Positions 1 to 8,742 are shown, counted from the first letter of the stretch. The stretch is DNA of 63,537 bases from Brevundimonas aurantiaca (GCF_014199955.1 NZ_JACHOQ010000013.1:1-63537); one strand, 5' to 3'. Numbers and translations: made by a program. Notes: a model not told the origin generated them from the letters alone.

Positions 1-73
1 GCTACGCTGAACGGCCTCTTGCCAACCCCACCAACCCCAGTTCAGATCACCAAAGGACTCTCGTTATGGCTGG

Positions 74-271
74 ATGAGAAACGGGGGTCACGTCACCGCC
101 CATTGGATTTTTATCCTGGTGATTGGCGTTGCGGGCCTAATCCTCAGTATCGTAGGCGCGACCCCGGTGATTTCTCAGTGGCTTGACCATACGCCAGCGC
201 AAGCCGCGACGAGCGCCGCGCTTCCGCTGAAGAAGGTAAAAGTGCCCCCAGCACCTAAAGCCCACCAGTGA
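74..271 (+). CDS. Small single-pass membrane protein, unknown
   Basis: Predicted 65-residue protein with one hydrophobic segment (about residues 10-30) followed by a short Ala/Pro/Lys-rich tail, so probably a small inner-membrane protein with its tail outside the membrane. I do not recognise a family. The start is uncertain: an AGGA at about 52-55 fits better with an ATG at 66, which opens a three-codon reading frame (Met-Ala-Gly-stop) whose stop overlaps the ATG at 74. That arrangement may be translational coupling, or only chance. No clear partner is visible because the window begins just upstream. Confidence 0.45.
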   Translation: MRNGGHVTAHWIFILVIGVAGLILSIVGATPVISQWLDHTPAQAATSAALPLKKVKVPPAPKAHQ

Positions 272-439
272 GCGGCCTGTAGCGAAAGTGGAAAAACCGA
301 CGACCGGTCAAACATCCCCCCGAATTCGTCCCAATCCCCCCCCCGCATTAGCGGTCCTGTCATCATCGTGCTATGAGCCCCGCCCTTTATACGGGCGGCG
401 ATGTCGCCGAGGCCTTTCAAGACTTCAGGAGAAGCACAG

Positions 440-1645
440 ATGAGCAGGGTGCTGGTCATTGGCGCCGGCGGCGTCAGTTCGGTCGCCGTCCACAAGATGG
501 CGATGAATTCGGACATCTTTTCGCACATCACCCTGGCCAGCCGCACCAAGGCCAAGTGCGACGCCATCGCCGAATCGGTGAAGTCGCGCTTCGGCGTGAC
601 CATCGACACGGCGGCGATCGACGCCGACGACGTGGCCGCGACCACCGCCCTGATCCAGTCGGTCAAGCCGGCCCTGGTGGTCAACCTGGCCCTGCCGTAC
701 CAGGACCTGTCGATCATGGACGCCTGCCTGGCCGCCGGCGTCAACTATCTCGACACCGCCAACTATGAGCCGCGCGACGAGGCCAAGTTCGAATACAAGT
801 GGCAGTGGGCCTATCAGGACCGCTTCAAGGACGCCGGTCTGATGGCCCTCTTGGGCTCGGGCTTCGACCCCGGCGTGACCTCGGTCTTCACCACCTACAC
901 CAAGAAGCACCTGCTGGATTCGATCGAGACCCTCGACATCCTGGACTGCAACGGCGGCGACACCGGCCTGCCGTTCGCGACCAACTTCAACCCCGAGATC
1001 AATCTGCGCGAAGTGACCGCCAATTCACGTCACTGGGAGAACGGCCAGTGGGTCGAGGGCCCGGCGCTCAGCCACAAGCAGACCTTCGATTTCGAGGGCG
1101 TGGGGCCGAAGAACATGTACCTCATGTACCATGAAGAACTGGAGTCGCTGGCGAAATTCTATCCGGAAATCAAGCGGATACGCTTCTGGATGACCTTCGG
1201 CGACAGCTACCTCAAGCACCTGGAGGTGCTGGAGAATATCGGCATGACCTCGATCGAGCCGATGATGTTCCAGGGTCGCGAGATCATTCCGATCGAGTTC
1301 CTGAAGGCCCTGCTGCCCGAGCCCGCCTCCCTGGGTCCGATCACCAAGGGCAAGACCAATATCGGCACCATCGCCACCGGCCTGAAGGACGGGGTGCAGA
1401 AGACGGTCTACGTCAAGAACATCTGCGACCACCAGGAGGCCTATGCCGAGACCGGCAACCAGGCCGTCAGCTACACCACCGGCGTCCCCGCCATGATCGG
1501 CGCGGCCCTGATGCTGACCGGCCAGTGGAAGGGCGAGGGGGTGTTCAACATGGAGCAGCTGGATCCCGATCCCTTCATGGACATGCTGAACAAGCACGGT
1601 TTGCCGTGGACGGTCGAGGAACTCGACGCCCCGCTGGACTTCTGA
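440..1645 (+). CDS. Saccharopine dehydrogenase-family carboxynorspermidine/carboxyspermidine dehydrogenase
   Basis: A 401-residue NADPH-dependent enzyme of the saccharopine dehydrogenase family. It should reductively condense a diamine (putrescine or diaminopropane) with aspartate semialdehyde to give carboxyspermidine or carboxynorspermidine in the cytoplasm. The N-terminus is a Rossmann dinucleotide site (VLVIGAGGVSS at residues 4-14), and the length is normal for the family. The ATG at 440 was chosen because AGGAG lies about 9 bases upstream; an ATG at 401 in the same frame has no such site. The decarboxylase gene for the next step follows 11 bases downstream, which is the main reason for this call over lysine metabolism. 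Confidence 0.85.
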   Translation: MSRVLVIGAGGVSSVAVHKMAMNSDIFSHITLASRTKAKCDAIAESVKSRFGVTIDTAAIDADDVAATTALIQSVKPALVVNLALPYQDLSIMDACLAAGVNYLDTANYEPRDEAKFEYKWQWAYQDRFKDAGLMALLGSGFDPGVTSVFTTYTKKHLLDSIETLDILDCNGGDTGLPFATNFNPEINLREVTANSRHWENGQWVEGPALSHKQTFDFEGVGPKNMYLMYHEELESLAKFYPEIKRIRFWMTFGDSYLKHLEVLENIGMTSIEPMMFQGREIIPIEFLKALLPEPASLGPITKGKTNIGTIATGLKDGVQKTVYVKNICDHQEAYAETGNQAVSYTTGVPAMIGAALMLTGQWKGEGVFNMEQLDPDPFMDMLNKHGLPWTVEELDAPLDF

Positions 1646-1656
1646 GGATAAGCCCC

Positions 1657-2835
1657 ATGGTCATGCAGACCCAGGCCGGCGGACCGGGCGCCTTCGCCCG
1701 GTTCGATCTGAACCGCGTCCCGTCGCCCGCCTTCGTGGTCGACGAGGTCGCTGTGCGTCGCAACCTGGCCGTCCTTCAGGACGTCGGGGCGCGGGCGGAC
1801 GCCCGGGTGCTGCTGGCCCTGAAGGCCTTCTCCATGTGGTCGCTGGCCGACGTCGTCGGGGAATATCTCGACGGGGTCTGCGCCTCGGGCCTGTGGGAAG
1901 CCCGCCTGGCGCGGGAGTTCTACAAGGGCCACCTGACCACCTATTCCCCGGCCTATAAGCCCGCCGACCTGCCCGAGATCCTGCGGCTGTCGGACACGGT
2001 CATCTTCAACGCCCCGGACCAGATCGCCCGCTTCGCCGACCTGATCGCCGCCGCCCGTGCAGAGGGCGAGACGTTCGACATCGGCCTGCGGCTGAACCCG
2101 GAGCATTCGGAAGGCGAGGTCGCCAAATATGACCCCTGCCAGCTGGGCTCGCGGCTGGGCTTTCCGGTGTCGCAGCTGACGGCCGAGCATCTGAACGGCG
2201 TCGACGGCCTGCACATCCACGCCCTGTGCGAACAGGGGTTCGAGCCGCTTGAGCGGATCTGGGCCGCCGTGGAGCCGAAGCTGGCGCCCCTGCTGCCCGA
2301 CCTGAAATGGATCAACCTGGGCGGCGGCCATCATGTGACCCGCGCCGACTATCGGATCGACGCCCTGGTCGCCTTCCTGAAGGATCTGGGGCAGCGCTAC
2401 GGGCTTCAGGTCTATATCGAGCCGGGCGAGGCCATTGCGCTGGACGCCGGGATACTGGTGGGCGAGGTGCTGGACACCTTCCACAACGGCCTGCCCATCG
2501 CCGTCACCGACATCTCGGCCACCTGCCACATGCCGGACGTGATCGAGGCCCCCTATCGTCCGGCCATGCTGAACGAGGCGGAGAACGGCGTGACCTACCG
2601 CCTGGGCGGCCCCTCCTGCCTGGCCGGCGACATCATCGGCGACTATGGCTTCGCCACTGCGCCGACCGCCGGAACCCGCATCGCCTTTCTGGACCAGGCC
2701 CACTATTCGATGGTGAAGACCAACACCTTCAACGGGGTGCCGCTGCCGGCCATCGCCCTGTGGAACAGCGACACCGACGCGCTGAAGCTGGTTCGCGAGT
2801 TCGACTGGTCAGAGTTCCGCGACCGCCTGTCCTGA
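1657..2835 (+). CDS. nspC: Carboxynorspermidine decarboxylase
   Basis: A 392-residue PLP-dependent decarboxylase of the alanine-racemase fold (group IV decarboxylases, relatives of diaminopimelate decarboxylase). It removes CO2 from carboxy(nor)spermidine to complete the alternative aspartate-semialdehyde route to triamines. The likely PLP lysine sits in LLALKAFSMW (about residues 50-59), a glycine-rich phosphate-binding NLGGGHH lies near residue 223, and a substrate-site EPGEA near residue 265. The start at 1657 follows the stop of the dehydrogenase by 11 bases with an AGGAT sequence between, so the two genes form an operon. Whether spermidine or norspermidine is the real product cannot be told from sequence. 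Confidence 0.88.
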   Translation: MVMQTQAGGPGAFARFDLNRVPSPAFVVDEVAVRRNLAVLQDVGARADARVLLALKAFSMWSLADVVGEYLDGVCASGLWEARLAREFYKGHLTTYSPAYKPADLPEILRLSDTVIFNAPDQIARFADLIAAARAEGETFDIGLRLNPEHSEGEVAKYDPCQLGSRLGFPVSQLTAEHLNGVDGLHIHALCEQGFEPLERIWAAVEPKLAPLLPDLKWINLGGGHHVTRADYRIDALVAFLKDLGQRYGLQVYIEPGEAIALDAGILVGEVLDTFHNGLPIAVTDISATCHMPDVIEAPYRPAMLNEAENGVTYRLGGPSCLAGDIIGDYGFATAPTAGTRIAFLDQAHYSMVKTNTFNGVPLPAIALWNSDTDALKLVREFDWSEFRDRLS

Positions 2836-2839
2836 CGGA

Positions 2840-2860
2840 CCTGGGGGTCAGACCCCCAGG
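2840..2860. terminator. Hairpin between convergent genes
   Basis: A perfect 9-base-pair stem (CCTGGGGGT / ACCCCCAGG) with a 3-base loop covers the 12-base gap between nspC (+) and the following minus-strand gene, whose stop codon lies inside it. There is no T run on either side, so any bidirectional terminator role is inferred from position and stem strength. Confidence 0.5.
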
Positions 2861-3753
2861 ATCCAGCCTTCTTCCTGCTCCACCTGGGCGATCAGTTCGG
2901 GCGTGGCGTCCTTGGGCGGGCCGAAGGCCTTGGCCAGTTCGCCGGCCTCGTCCATATGGGCCAGGGCCTCGGCGGTGGAGCGGACCTGGGCCTGATCCTT
3001 GAACTCGCCCTCATGGGGCTTGCCGTCGAACATCGAGGGCCAGACCTCGACCACCAGGGCCGACAGGGGCTCGACATCCTCAGGGCTAAGCGCGCGCCAG
3101 CCGGTGCCGAACGGCCAGACGGCGCCCGAAGGTCCCAGAGATTCCAACAGCCTGCGCACGGCCGGTATGCCCACCAGGGTCTGGCCGCCCACGGCGCCGG
3201 CCCCGTGCATCTGCCACACGCTCTTGGGCTGCAGCCGGCCCTTGCGCGCCGCATTCTCGGTCGCCCGGAACTCGGGGATGTCGGCTCCGGCGCCGGCGGG
3301 CGGCTTGGTGGTCGTCAGCCAGCGCTGCGCCTGTTTGGCCGGGGCGCCCCACAGGGGCCAGGCCTCGTCCGTCATCAGCCGGTTCATCTTGGCCGCCACC
3401 TGATAGCGGTTGTTCGTATTGTCGGCCTTGTCCACCACATTGGCGGCGATGAATTTCCACATGGCTTGCCAGGGTGTTCCCTCCAGCTTCAGCCGCGCGG
3501 CCGTGCCGACGGGATAGCCGAAGTTGAAGTCCAGCCCGACCAGAACCCGGTCGCCGCGCTTTCGGTGGTCCGCCAGGATCGAGGTCAGCAGGGCCTCGCC
3601 CTCGGCCCGGGTCGCGACATTGTGCGTCTCGGTATAGAGGCGGAAGCGGACGTCGCGCTTGGCCACCCCGATCCACAGCGAGCTGTCGCCCAGCTTCTTG
3701 GTCTCGGCGGCGGTCCAGTCGGCGACGACATAGGCGTCGAATAGGCGGGCCAA
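2848..3753 (-). CDS. Conserved hypothetical protein, possibly RNase H-like fold
   Basis: A 301-residue cytoplasmic protein without signal peptide or membrane segment. Notable segments are an N-terminal AYVVADWTAAE, LVGLDFNFGYP near residue 75, a middle NTNNRYQVAAKMNR, and a C-terminal VEVWPSMF. The two early acidic strands recall RNase H-like folds such as DUF429, but this is a weak resemblance. As I recall, similar alphaproteobacterial proteins have been labelled CbiG or molybdopterin-related in databases; nothing in this sequence or its neighbours supports either role. It is transcribed toward nspC and ends 12 bases from it. Confidence 0.75.
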   Translation of the reverse strand: MARLFDAYVVADWTAAETKKLGDSSLWIGVAKRDVRFRLYTETHNVATRAEGEALLTSILADHRKRGDRVLVGLDFNFGYPVGTAARLKLEGTPWQAMWKFIAANVVDKADNTNNRYQVAAKMNRLMTDEAWPLWGAPAKQAQRWLTTTKPPAGAGADIPEFRATENAARKGRLQPKSVWQMHGAGAVGGQTLVGIPAVRRLLESLGPSGAVWPFGTGWRALSPEDVEPLSALVVEVWPSMFDGKPHEGEFKDQAQVRSTAEALAHMDEAGELAKAFGPPKDATPELIAQVEQEEGWILGV

Positions 3754-3834
3754 GGCGGCCTCCCGTAAAAAGGCGTGTCGTTAGGAATGAGCGGGGGTTC
3801 TAGACCGCTCGCCGCCCAATCGGAAGGGGGGCGG

Positions 3835-4350
3835 TCAGCTCTTCAGCAGGGCTTCCAGGTGCGACAGCCAGCGCCGGCCCAGCCGCAGCGCCTCGCCGGG
3901 CGAGCCGGTTCCGCCGGCCAGGGCTGCGTCCCACAGGGCCAGTTCGAACTCGGGATGACGGGCGTCTGCGAACATCAGCCGCAGCACCACCTGTTCGGCG
4001 TCCGGCGCCATGACGTCCAGCGACTTGCGCGTCTCGCCGCGCCGGATGCGGGCCACCACATGGCCGTCGACGATGATCTCGCCGCCCTCGACCTCCTCGA
4101 AGGCGTAGGCCAGGCCGTGGGCGCCGTTGGCCCACAGGACCACCACCTGTTCGACGTCGAAGTTCAGGGCGCAGGCCCGGCCCTCACGGGGGGAAACGGC
4201 CTCGACCTCAGGCGGGGCGCCGAGGGCTTTCAGAAGGGCCCGGCGTATCCGGCGCGGCGGCTCCATCCACCAGGACAGGCCCAGGGCCAGGGTCGTCAGC
4301 AGGGCCGCCGCCAAGGCGATCAGCAGGACCACCCGAACGACCTCGGCCAT
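3835..4350 (-). CDS. Membrane-anchored hypothetical protein
   Basis: A 171-residue protein with one N-terminal membrane segment (about residues 5-27, VVRVVLLIALAAALLTTLAL) and a soluble remainder of mixed strand character, containing paired GEI(I)VDGHVVARI and LDVMAPDAEQVVLRLMF stretches. I do not recognise the family. It starts 3 bases after the stop of exonuclease III and is probably translated from the same mRNA, but the neighbour does not explain its role. Confidence 0.7.
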   Translation of the reverse strand: MAEVVRVVLLIALAAALLTTLALGLSWWMEPPRRIRRALLKALGAPPEVEAVSPREGRACALNFDVEQVVVLWANGAHGLAYAFEEVEGGEIIVDGHVVARIRRGETRKSLDVMAPDAEQVVLRLMFADARHPEFELALWDAALAGGTGSPGEALRLGRRWLSHLEALLKS

Positions 4351-4353
4351 GGG

Positions 4354-5151
4354 TCAGCCCTCCGATCCGGCCGACAGGTCCAGATCGACCACCACCGGCA
4401 CATGGTCGCTGGGCTTGTCCATCTCGCGGGCCTCGCGATGGGTCTCGATCCCCCGGAGCCGGTCCGCCGCCTGGGGCGAGAGCAGGGCGAAGTCGATGCG
4501 GATGCCGTGGTTCCTCTGCCAGGCGCCGGCCTGATAGTCCCAGAAGCTGTAGGTTCCGGCGGGTTCGTTGGCGACTTCGTGCGCATCGGCCAGGCCCAGA
4601 TTCTTCAGGGCACGGAAGGCCCGGCGGCTCTGGGGCTGGAACAGGGCATCGTCGGTCCAGGCGGCGTGGTTCTTGGCGTCTTCCGGCTCGGGAATGACGT
4701 TGTAGTCGCCGCACAGGGCCAGCGGCTCCTCGAAGGCCAGCAGGTCGCGGGCGTGGCGGTTCAGCCGCTCGAACCAGGCCAGCTTGTAGTCGAACTTCTC
4801 GGTCCCGATCGGATTGCCGTTCGGCAGATAGATGGAGGCCACCCGGATCGGCCGGGGCGCCTCGACCACCGCCTCCAGATAGCGGGCCTGTTCGTCGGTC
4901 TCGTCGCCCGGCAGGCCGCGCCGGATGTCCGACAGCGGGTGTTTCGACAGCAGGGCCACGCCGTTGTAGCTCTTCTGGCCGTGGGTCTCGACGTTGTAGC
5001 CCAGGCTCTCGAAGGCCTCGCGCGGAAACTTCTCGTCCACGCATTTGATCTCCTGGAAGCAGGCGACGTCGGGGGCGGCCTGTTCCAGCCAGGCCAGCAC
5101 GGTGGGCAGGCGAGCGTTGACCGAGTTCACGTTCCAGGTGGCGATGCGCAT
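4354..5151 (-). CDS. xth: Exodeoxyribonuclease III
   Basis: A 265-residue Mg2+-dependent endonuclease/exonuclease/phosphatase-fold enzyme for base-excision repair: AP-site incision and 3' end cleaning. Visible motifs are MRIATWNVNSVNAR at the N-terminus (metal-binding Asn), the QEIKC box with the metal-ligand Glu (about residue 34), a GDYNVIPEPED motif (catalytic Asp), RIDFALLS, and the terminal SDHVPVV with the active-site Asp-His. The ATG at 5151 starts exactly at the family's conserved N-terminus; the frame extends upstream to 5199 but those extra residues do not fit the family. It heads a two-gene unit with the membrane-anchored protein at 3835-4350. Confidence 0.93.
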   Translation of the reverse strand: MRIATWNVNSVNARLPTVLAWLEQAAPDVACFQEIKCVDEKFPREAFESLGYNVETHGQKSYNGVALLSKHPLSDIRRGLPGDETDEQARYLEAVVEAPRPIRVASIYLPNGNPIGTEKFDYKLAWFERLNRHARDLLAFEEPLALCGDYNVIPEPEDAKNHAAWTDDALFQPQSRRAFRALKNLGLADAHEVANEPAGTYSFWDYQAGAWQRNHGIRIDFALLSPQAADRLRGIETHREAREMDKPSDHVPVVVDLDLSAGSEG

Positions 5152-5196
5152 GACGGGGACGCTAGGCTGCGTCTCGGTTTCGGGAAAGAGGCGCCG

Positions 5197-5232
5197 CAAA
5201 CAAAAGGGCCGCCGGATCGCTCCGGCGGCCCC
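5197..5232 (-). terminator. Rho-independent terminator
   Basis: On the minus strand a GC-rich stem (GGGGCCGCCGGA with TCCGGCGGCC, 4-base loop) is followed directly by TTTTGTTT, the usual intrinsic terminator layout. It sits just after the stop codon at 5253 of the secreted repeat protein and upstream of xth, separating the two minus-strand units. Confidence 0.8.
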
Positions 5233-5252
5233 TTGCCGTCAATCGGTCTGTC

Positions 5253-6182
5253 TTAGGGGCGGCCGCCGGCCGGGGCGGGGGCCGCAGCAGGGGCCGGCGT
5301 CAGGATGCAGCCGCCGCCGATCCGCTGAGCGGTGGCGCAAGGGTAGATCTGCTGCACGACGTTCTCGGCGTTCACGCGGGCGATGACGCCGTCGGCGCCG
5401 GCGCATTTGGCTTCATAGAACATGCCGTTGGCGTTCTGGCCCATCAGGCGCGCCTCGGTGACGTCGCAGCCCGCCGCTTCCGATCCCGCCAGCAGTTGCT
5501 TCACCTGGGCCGCATTTTCGGCGGCGGTGGTGAAGGCGCAGGCGCCGCCTTCAGCCAGAACCTGGATACAGGGGGTCTTGGTCCAGTTGTCGTTCAACTG
5601 CTTGACCCAGAAGCCCGCCGCGTCGGCGCAGCCGACCTCATACATGACGCCTCCGTCGTTGGACTGACCCAGGACCTTGGCCTGGTCCACGGTGCAGGGG
5701 ACGCCCGCCTTCTGGGCGTATTCGCGCAGAACCTTCTGGGTGTCGGTGTTGGCGGGGATGGTGCATTGCGGGCCGACGTCGGCGGCGGGATCGCGCTCGC
5801 GCACCACCGAGGCCGAATGGGCCAGAAGCACACAATCCGTGGCCGACGGCGGGGTCTTGGATTCGATCATGAAGCCCGGGCCAGTGGCGCAGGCGACCTC
5901 ATAGACCGAGGTCTTGGCGGCGGTTTCGCCCAGCAGCTTGGCTTCGGTGACCTGGCAGTTGGTGTTGGCCAGGGTGGCCTGTTCCTGAGCCGCCGCCATG
6001 ATCTGCTCAGGCGTCGGCGGCGCAGGGCGGCGTTCGCGCCGTTGGCGCGCTGCGGCGGCTCGTGAAGAGCCTTCTGCAACAGCCTGGCGATCGTCATTGG
6101 CGCGGGTCTGGGCCGCGGCGGGAGCGACCGTAACGGCGCTGAACATCAGCGCCGCGAGGACGGCGGCGAAGCGGGCTTTCAT
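5253..6182 (-). CDS. Secreted Cys-rich protein with three internal repeats
   Basis: A 309-residue exported protein: clear signal peptide (residues 1-25, cleavage near APAAAQ), a basic Arg-rich stretch (residues 41-53), then three imperfect repeats beginning around Cys76, Cys163 and Cys239. Each repeat has the pattern C-x-V-(T/D)-x-A-(K/R)-(L/V)-(L/M)-G, a YEVxCA-type strand, a GF/GV aromatic turn and a second Cys, suggesting disulfide-stabilised periplasmic modules. The Pro/Ala-rich tail ends in GGRP. I do not know a named family. It has its own intrinsic terminator and diverges from the MBL hydrolase gene, so it is probably transcribed alone. Confidence 0.8.
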   Translation of the reverse strand: MKARFAAVLAALMFSAVTVAPAAAQTRANDDRQAVAEGSSRAAAARQRRERRPAPPTPEQIMAAAQEQATLANTNCQVTEAKLLGETAAKTSVYEVACATGPGFMIESKTPPSATDCVLLAHSASVVRERDPAADVGPQCTIPANTDTQKVLREYAQKAGVPCTVDQAKVLGQSNDGGVMYEVGCADAAGFWVKQLNDNWTKTPCIQVLAEGGACAFTTAAENAAQVKQLLAGSEAAGCDVTEARLMGQNANGMFYEAKCAGADGVIARVNAENVVQQIYPCATAQRIGGGCILTPAPAAAPAPAGGRP

Positions 6183-6307
6183 GGAACACCTTGGAGATCT
6201 GAAAGGACTGAACGCTTCGTGGCCTTCTAATCGGGCAGGGTCAAGGCGGCTGTGGACGATGGAGGGCTGACGGGATTAAGGTCTGCGCGTTTTGATTGGA
6301 GACCCAC

Positions 6308-7393
6308 TTGGCGGACGATGCGACGGCGGTGAAGACGGGGATGGACGCAAGAGGGCTGACCTACCCCATGCCCCAGACGCCCGCGGGAGGGGAGGCGATC
6401 GAAGTCGCCCCCGGCGTCCTGTGGATGCGGCTGACCCTGCCGTTCCAGCTGAACCACGTGAACGTCTACGCCCTGCAGGACGGCGACGGATGGACGGTGG
6501 TCGATACCGGCCTGCGCACGCCTGACAGTATTGCGGCCTGGGAAGCAGCGCTGGCCGGCGCGCTGGAAGGGCGCCCGATCCGCCGCCTGGTCTGCACCCA
6601 TATGCACCCCGATCACGTCGGCCTGGCCGGCTGGCTGTGCGAGCGGAGCGGCGCGCCGCTGCTGATGTCGCGGCTGGAATATGTCACCGCCCGGATGCTG
6701 ATGGCCGAAGAGGCCGGGGACGCCCCCGAGGACGGCGAACGCTACTATCGGGCCGCCGGGTGGAGCGAGGCCCAGATCGACCGCTGGCGCAAGGATTACG
6801 GCGGCTTCGCCAAGGGGGTGGCGGCGATGCCGCGCAGCTATCTGCGGCTGTCGGATGAGGATGTGATCCAGATCGACGGCGACGACTGGACCGTGGTGGT
6901 CGGGTCAGGCCACAGCCCGGAGCACGTTTGCCTGTGGCGTAGGTCTGACGACGTCTTCATCTCCGGCGATCAGATCCTGCCCCGGATTTCGTCGAACGTC
7001 TCGGTCTGGCCCACCGAGCCCGAAGCCGATCCGCTGGGCGACTGGATGGATTCGCTGGAGAAGCTGCGGCGCCTGCTGCCGGACGGGGCCTTCATTCTGC
7101 CGTCGCACGGCGAACCCTTCCTGGGCGTTCACGCCCGGCTCGACGCTCTGAAACGCGGCCATGAGACGGCGCTGAAACGGCTTGAGCGGACCTTGCGTCA
7201 ACCGTCTAGGGTGATCGACGGCTTCTCCGCCGTCTTCGGGCGCGCGGTGGATGACAGCGTTCTGGGCATGGCCACGGGCGAGGCCCAGGCGCATCTGAAC
7301 TATCTGGCAAAGCGCGGCCGCGCCCAACGGACGCGCGATGAGAACGGCGTCGACTGGTGGACGGCCGTCAAACGGGACGAGGAAACGACGTGA
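6308..7393 (+). CDS. MBL-fold metallo-hydrolase
   Basis: A 361-residue metallo-beta-lactamase-fold hydrolase. The metal-binding signature is THMHPDHVG at about residues 97-105, followed by a His in VGSGHSPEHV and an Asp in FISGDQIL, then a late SHGEPF His; together these make a complete two-metal site. A C-terminal winged-helix-like extension (about residues 280-355) is typical of the LACTB2-like group. No in-frame ATG has a ribosome site; TTG at 6308 sits 6 bases after GGAG and is the preferred start, with ATG at 6341 as alternative. It is coupled to the enoyl-CoA hydratase through a GTGA overlap, which suggests a thioester or acyl substrate, an inference only. Confidence 0.82.
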   Translation: MADDATAVKTGMDARGLTYPMPQTPAGGEAIEVAPGVLWMRLTLPFQLNHVNVYALQDGDGWTVVDTGLRTPDSIAAWEAALAGALEGRPIRRLVCTHMHPDHVGLAGWLCERSGAPLLMSRLEYVTARMLMAEEAGDAPEDGERYYRAAGWSEAQIDRWRKDYGGFAKGVAAMPRSYLRLSDEDVIQIDGDDWTVVVGSGHSPEHVCLWRRSDDVFISGDQILPRISSNVSVWPTEPEADPLGDWMDSLEKLRRLLPDGAFILPSHGEPFLGVHARLDALKRGHETALKRLERTLRQPSRVIDGFSAVFGRAVDDSVLGMATGEAQAHLNYLAKRGRAQRTRDENGVDWWTAVKRDEETT

Positions 7394-8163
7394 GCGAACA
7401 TATCCGCACAGAACTGGCCGACGGCGTCCTGACCCTGACGCTGGACCGGGCCGACAAGAAGAACGCCATCACCCAGACCATGTACGCCGCATTGGCGGAG
7501 GCGGTCGAACGGGCGCGGACCGACGAGGCCGTGCGGGTTCTGCTGCTGCGGGCCGAAGGCGACAGCTTTTCGGCCGGCAATGACATCGGGGACTTCATCG
7601 CCATCGGCTCCCAGACAGAACAGCCGTTCGACATGCCGGTGTTCCGCTTCCTGAAGTCCCTGGCCGATCTGGACAAGCCGCTGGTGGCCGCGGTGAAGGG
7701 CCGGGCGGTCGGCATCGGCCTGACCATGCTGCTGCACTGCGACCTGGTGGTGGTGGCCGAGGACGCCTTGCTGTCGGTTCCGTTCGTCAATCTGGCCCTG
7801 GCGCCGGAGGCGGCCTCCAGCCTGCTGCTGCCGGCCGTGGTCGGTCATCAGCGGGCGTTCGAACTGTTCGCCCTGGGCGAGCCGGTCGACGGCCGGACGG
7901 CGGCGGCCTGGGGCCTGGCCAATCGCGTCGTTCCGGCGGAGGCGGTCGAGGCGACGGCGGCGGATCTGGCGGCCAAGGTGGCGGGCCGTGCGCCCAATTC
8001 GATCCGCAAGACCAAGCGGCTGATGCGCGATGCGGAAAGCCTGTGGGCCCTGATGCAGCGCGAGGGCGAAGCCTTCGGATCCCAGATGCGAAGCCCGGAA
8101 GCCATGGAGGCCTTCATGGCCTTCACCCAGAAGCGGGCGCCCGACTTTTCGAAGGCGGGCTGA
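7390..8163 (+). CDS. Enoyl-CoA hydratase/isomerase-family protein
   Basis: A 257-residue crotonase-fold protein acting on acyl-CoA thioesters. The oxyanion-hole segment SAGNDIGDF (about residues 57-65) and the second loop GRAVGIGLTMLLHCDLV (about residues 107-123) are present. The hydratase glutamate positions are not obviously conserved (the loop reads VNLALAPEA, where the Glu often sits), so it could be an isomerase or another crotonase subtype. It starts with GTG at 7390 overlapping the stop of the MBL hydrolase, with GAGGAA upstream, so the pair is translationally coupled. Confidence 0.88.
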   Translation: MSEHIRTELADGVLTLTLDRADKKNAITQTMYAALAEAVERARTDEAVRVLLLRAEGDSFSAGNDIGDFIAIGSQTEQPFDMPVFRFLKSLADLDKPLVAAVKGRAVGIGLTMLLHCDLVVVAEDALLSVPFVNLALAPEAASSLLLPAVVGHQRAFELFALGEPVDGRTAAAWGLANRVVPAEAVEATAADLAAKVAGRAPNSIRKTKRLMRDAESLWALMQREGEAFGSQMRSPEAMEAFMAFTQKRAPDFSKAG

Positions 8164-8235
8164 AGGCGTCGCAAGACCGCGCCTTGATTCAGCGCAGCTT
8201 TGGTTCTAGGTGCGCGCGCCCCCGTCGGAGCGCCC

Positions 8236-8742
8236 ATGTCGCACGCCTCTATCCAGATTTCGGCCCCTGACCCGGTCGCCGAGCCCATCGACCTTGAAAC
8301 GCCTGCCGACGCGCCGGGCGTCGAGGCCTTGATTATGGCCGCCTTCGGTCCGGGCCGTTTCGCCAAGACGGCCGAGCGGCTGCGCGAGGGGACGCGACCC
8401 GCCGTGGGCTTCGTCGCCCATCGGCAGGGCCGGATCGTCGGGTCTGTCCGGCTATGGCCCGTGGTGATCGGCGCGACGCCCGGCCTGTTTTTGGGCCCCA
8501 TCGCGGTCGAGGCGGCGGTTCGCAGCGAAGGGTTGGGCGCGCGTCTGGTTCAGGCCTGCGTCGATCATGCCCGTATGACGGCGACCGGCGGGATTCTGCT
8601 GGTCGGAGACCGGGCCTATTTCGAGCGGTTCGGCTTCGTCGCCGCACCCGACGCCCGCCTGCCGGGACCGGTCGATCAAAGGCGCGTGCTGTGGCTGGCG
8701 GTTGGGAATGAAACGGCGGTCGGCGGCGTCCGCATCGGCTGA
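8236..8742 (+). CDS. GNAT-family N-acetyltransferase
   Basis: A 168-residue acetyltransferase of the GNAT fold using acetyl-CoA. The central LGPIAVEAAVRSEGLGARLVQA (about residues 90-110) is the acetyl-CoA pyrophosphate-binding motif A, and GDRAYFERFGFV downstream matches the YhbS-like subgroup. The substrate is unknown. ATG 8236 is preferred because GGAG lies 6 bases upstream; no other gene follows closely, so it looks monocistronic. Confidence 0.85.
   Translation: MSHASIQISAPDPVAEPIDLETPADAPGVEALIMAAFGPGRFAKTAERLREGTRPAVGFVAHRQGRIVGSVRLWPVVIGATPGLFLGPIAVEAAVRSEGLGARLVQACVDHARMTATGGILLVGDRAYFERFGFVAAPDARLPGPVDQRRVLWLAVGNETAVGGVRIG

Noticed and set aside
84..97. A 14-base match (GGGGGTCACGTCAC) between the start of the window and the opposite strand near 63450
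   Set aside because: The surrounding sequence is not similar, and the two small membrane proteins do not align, so this is probably chance.
3754..3834. Intrinsic terminator after the membrane-anchored gene at 3835-4350
   Set aside because: The GACCGC/GCGGTC arms enclose an irregular, poorly pairing middle and there is no T run.
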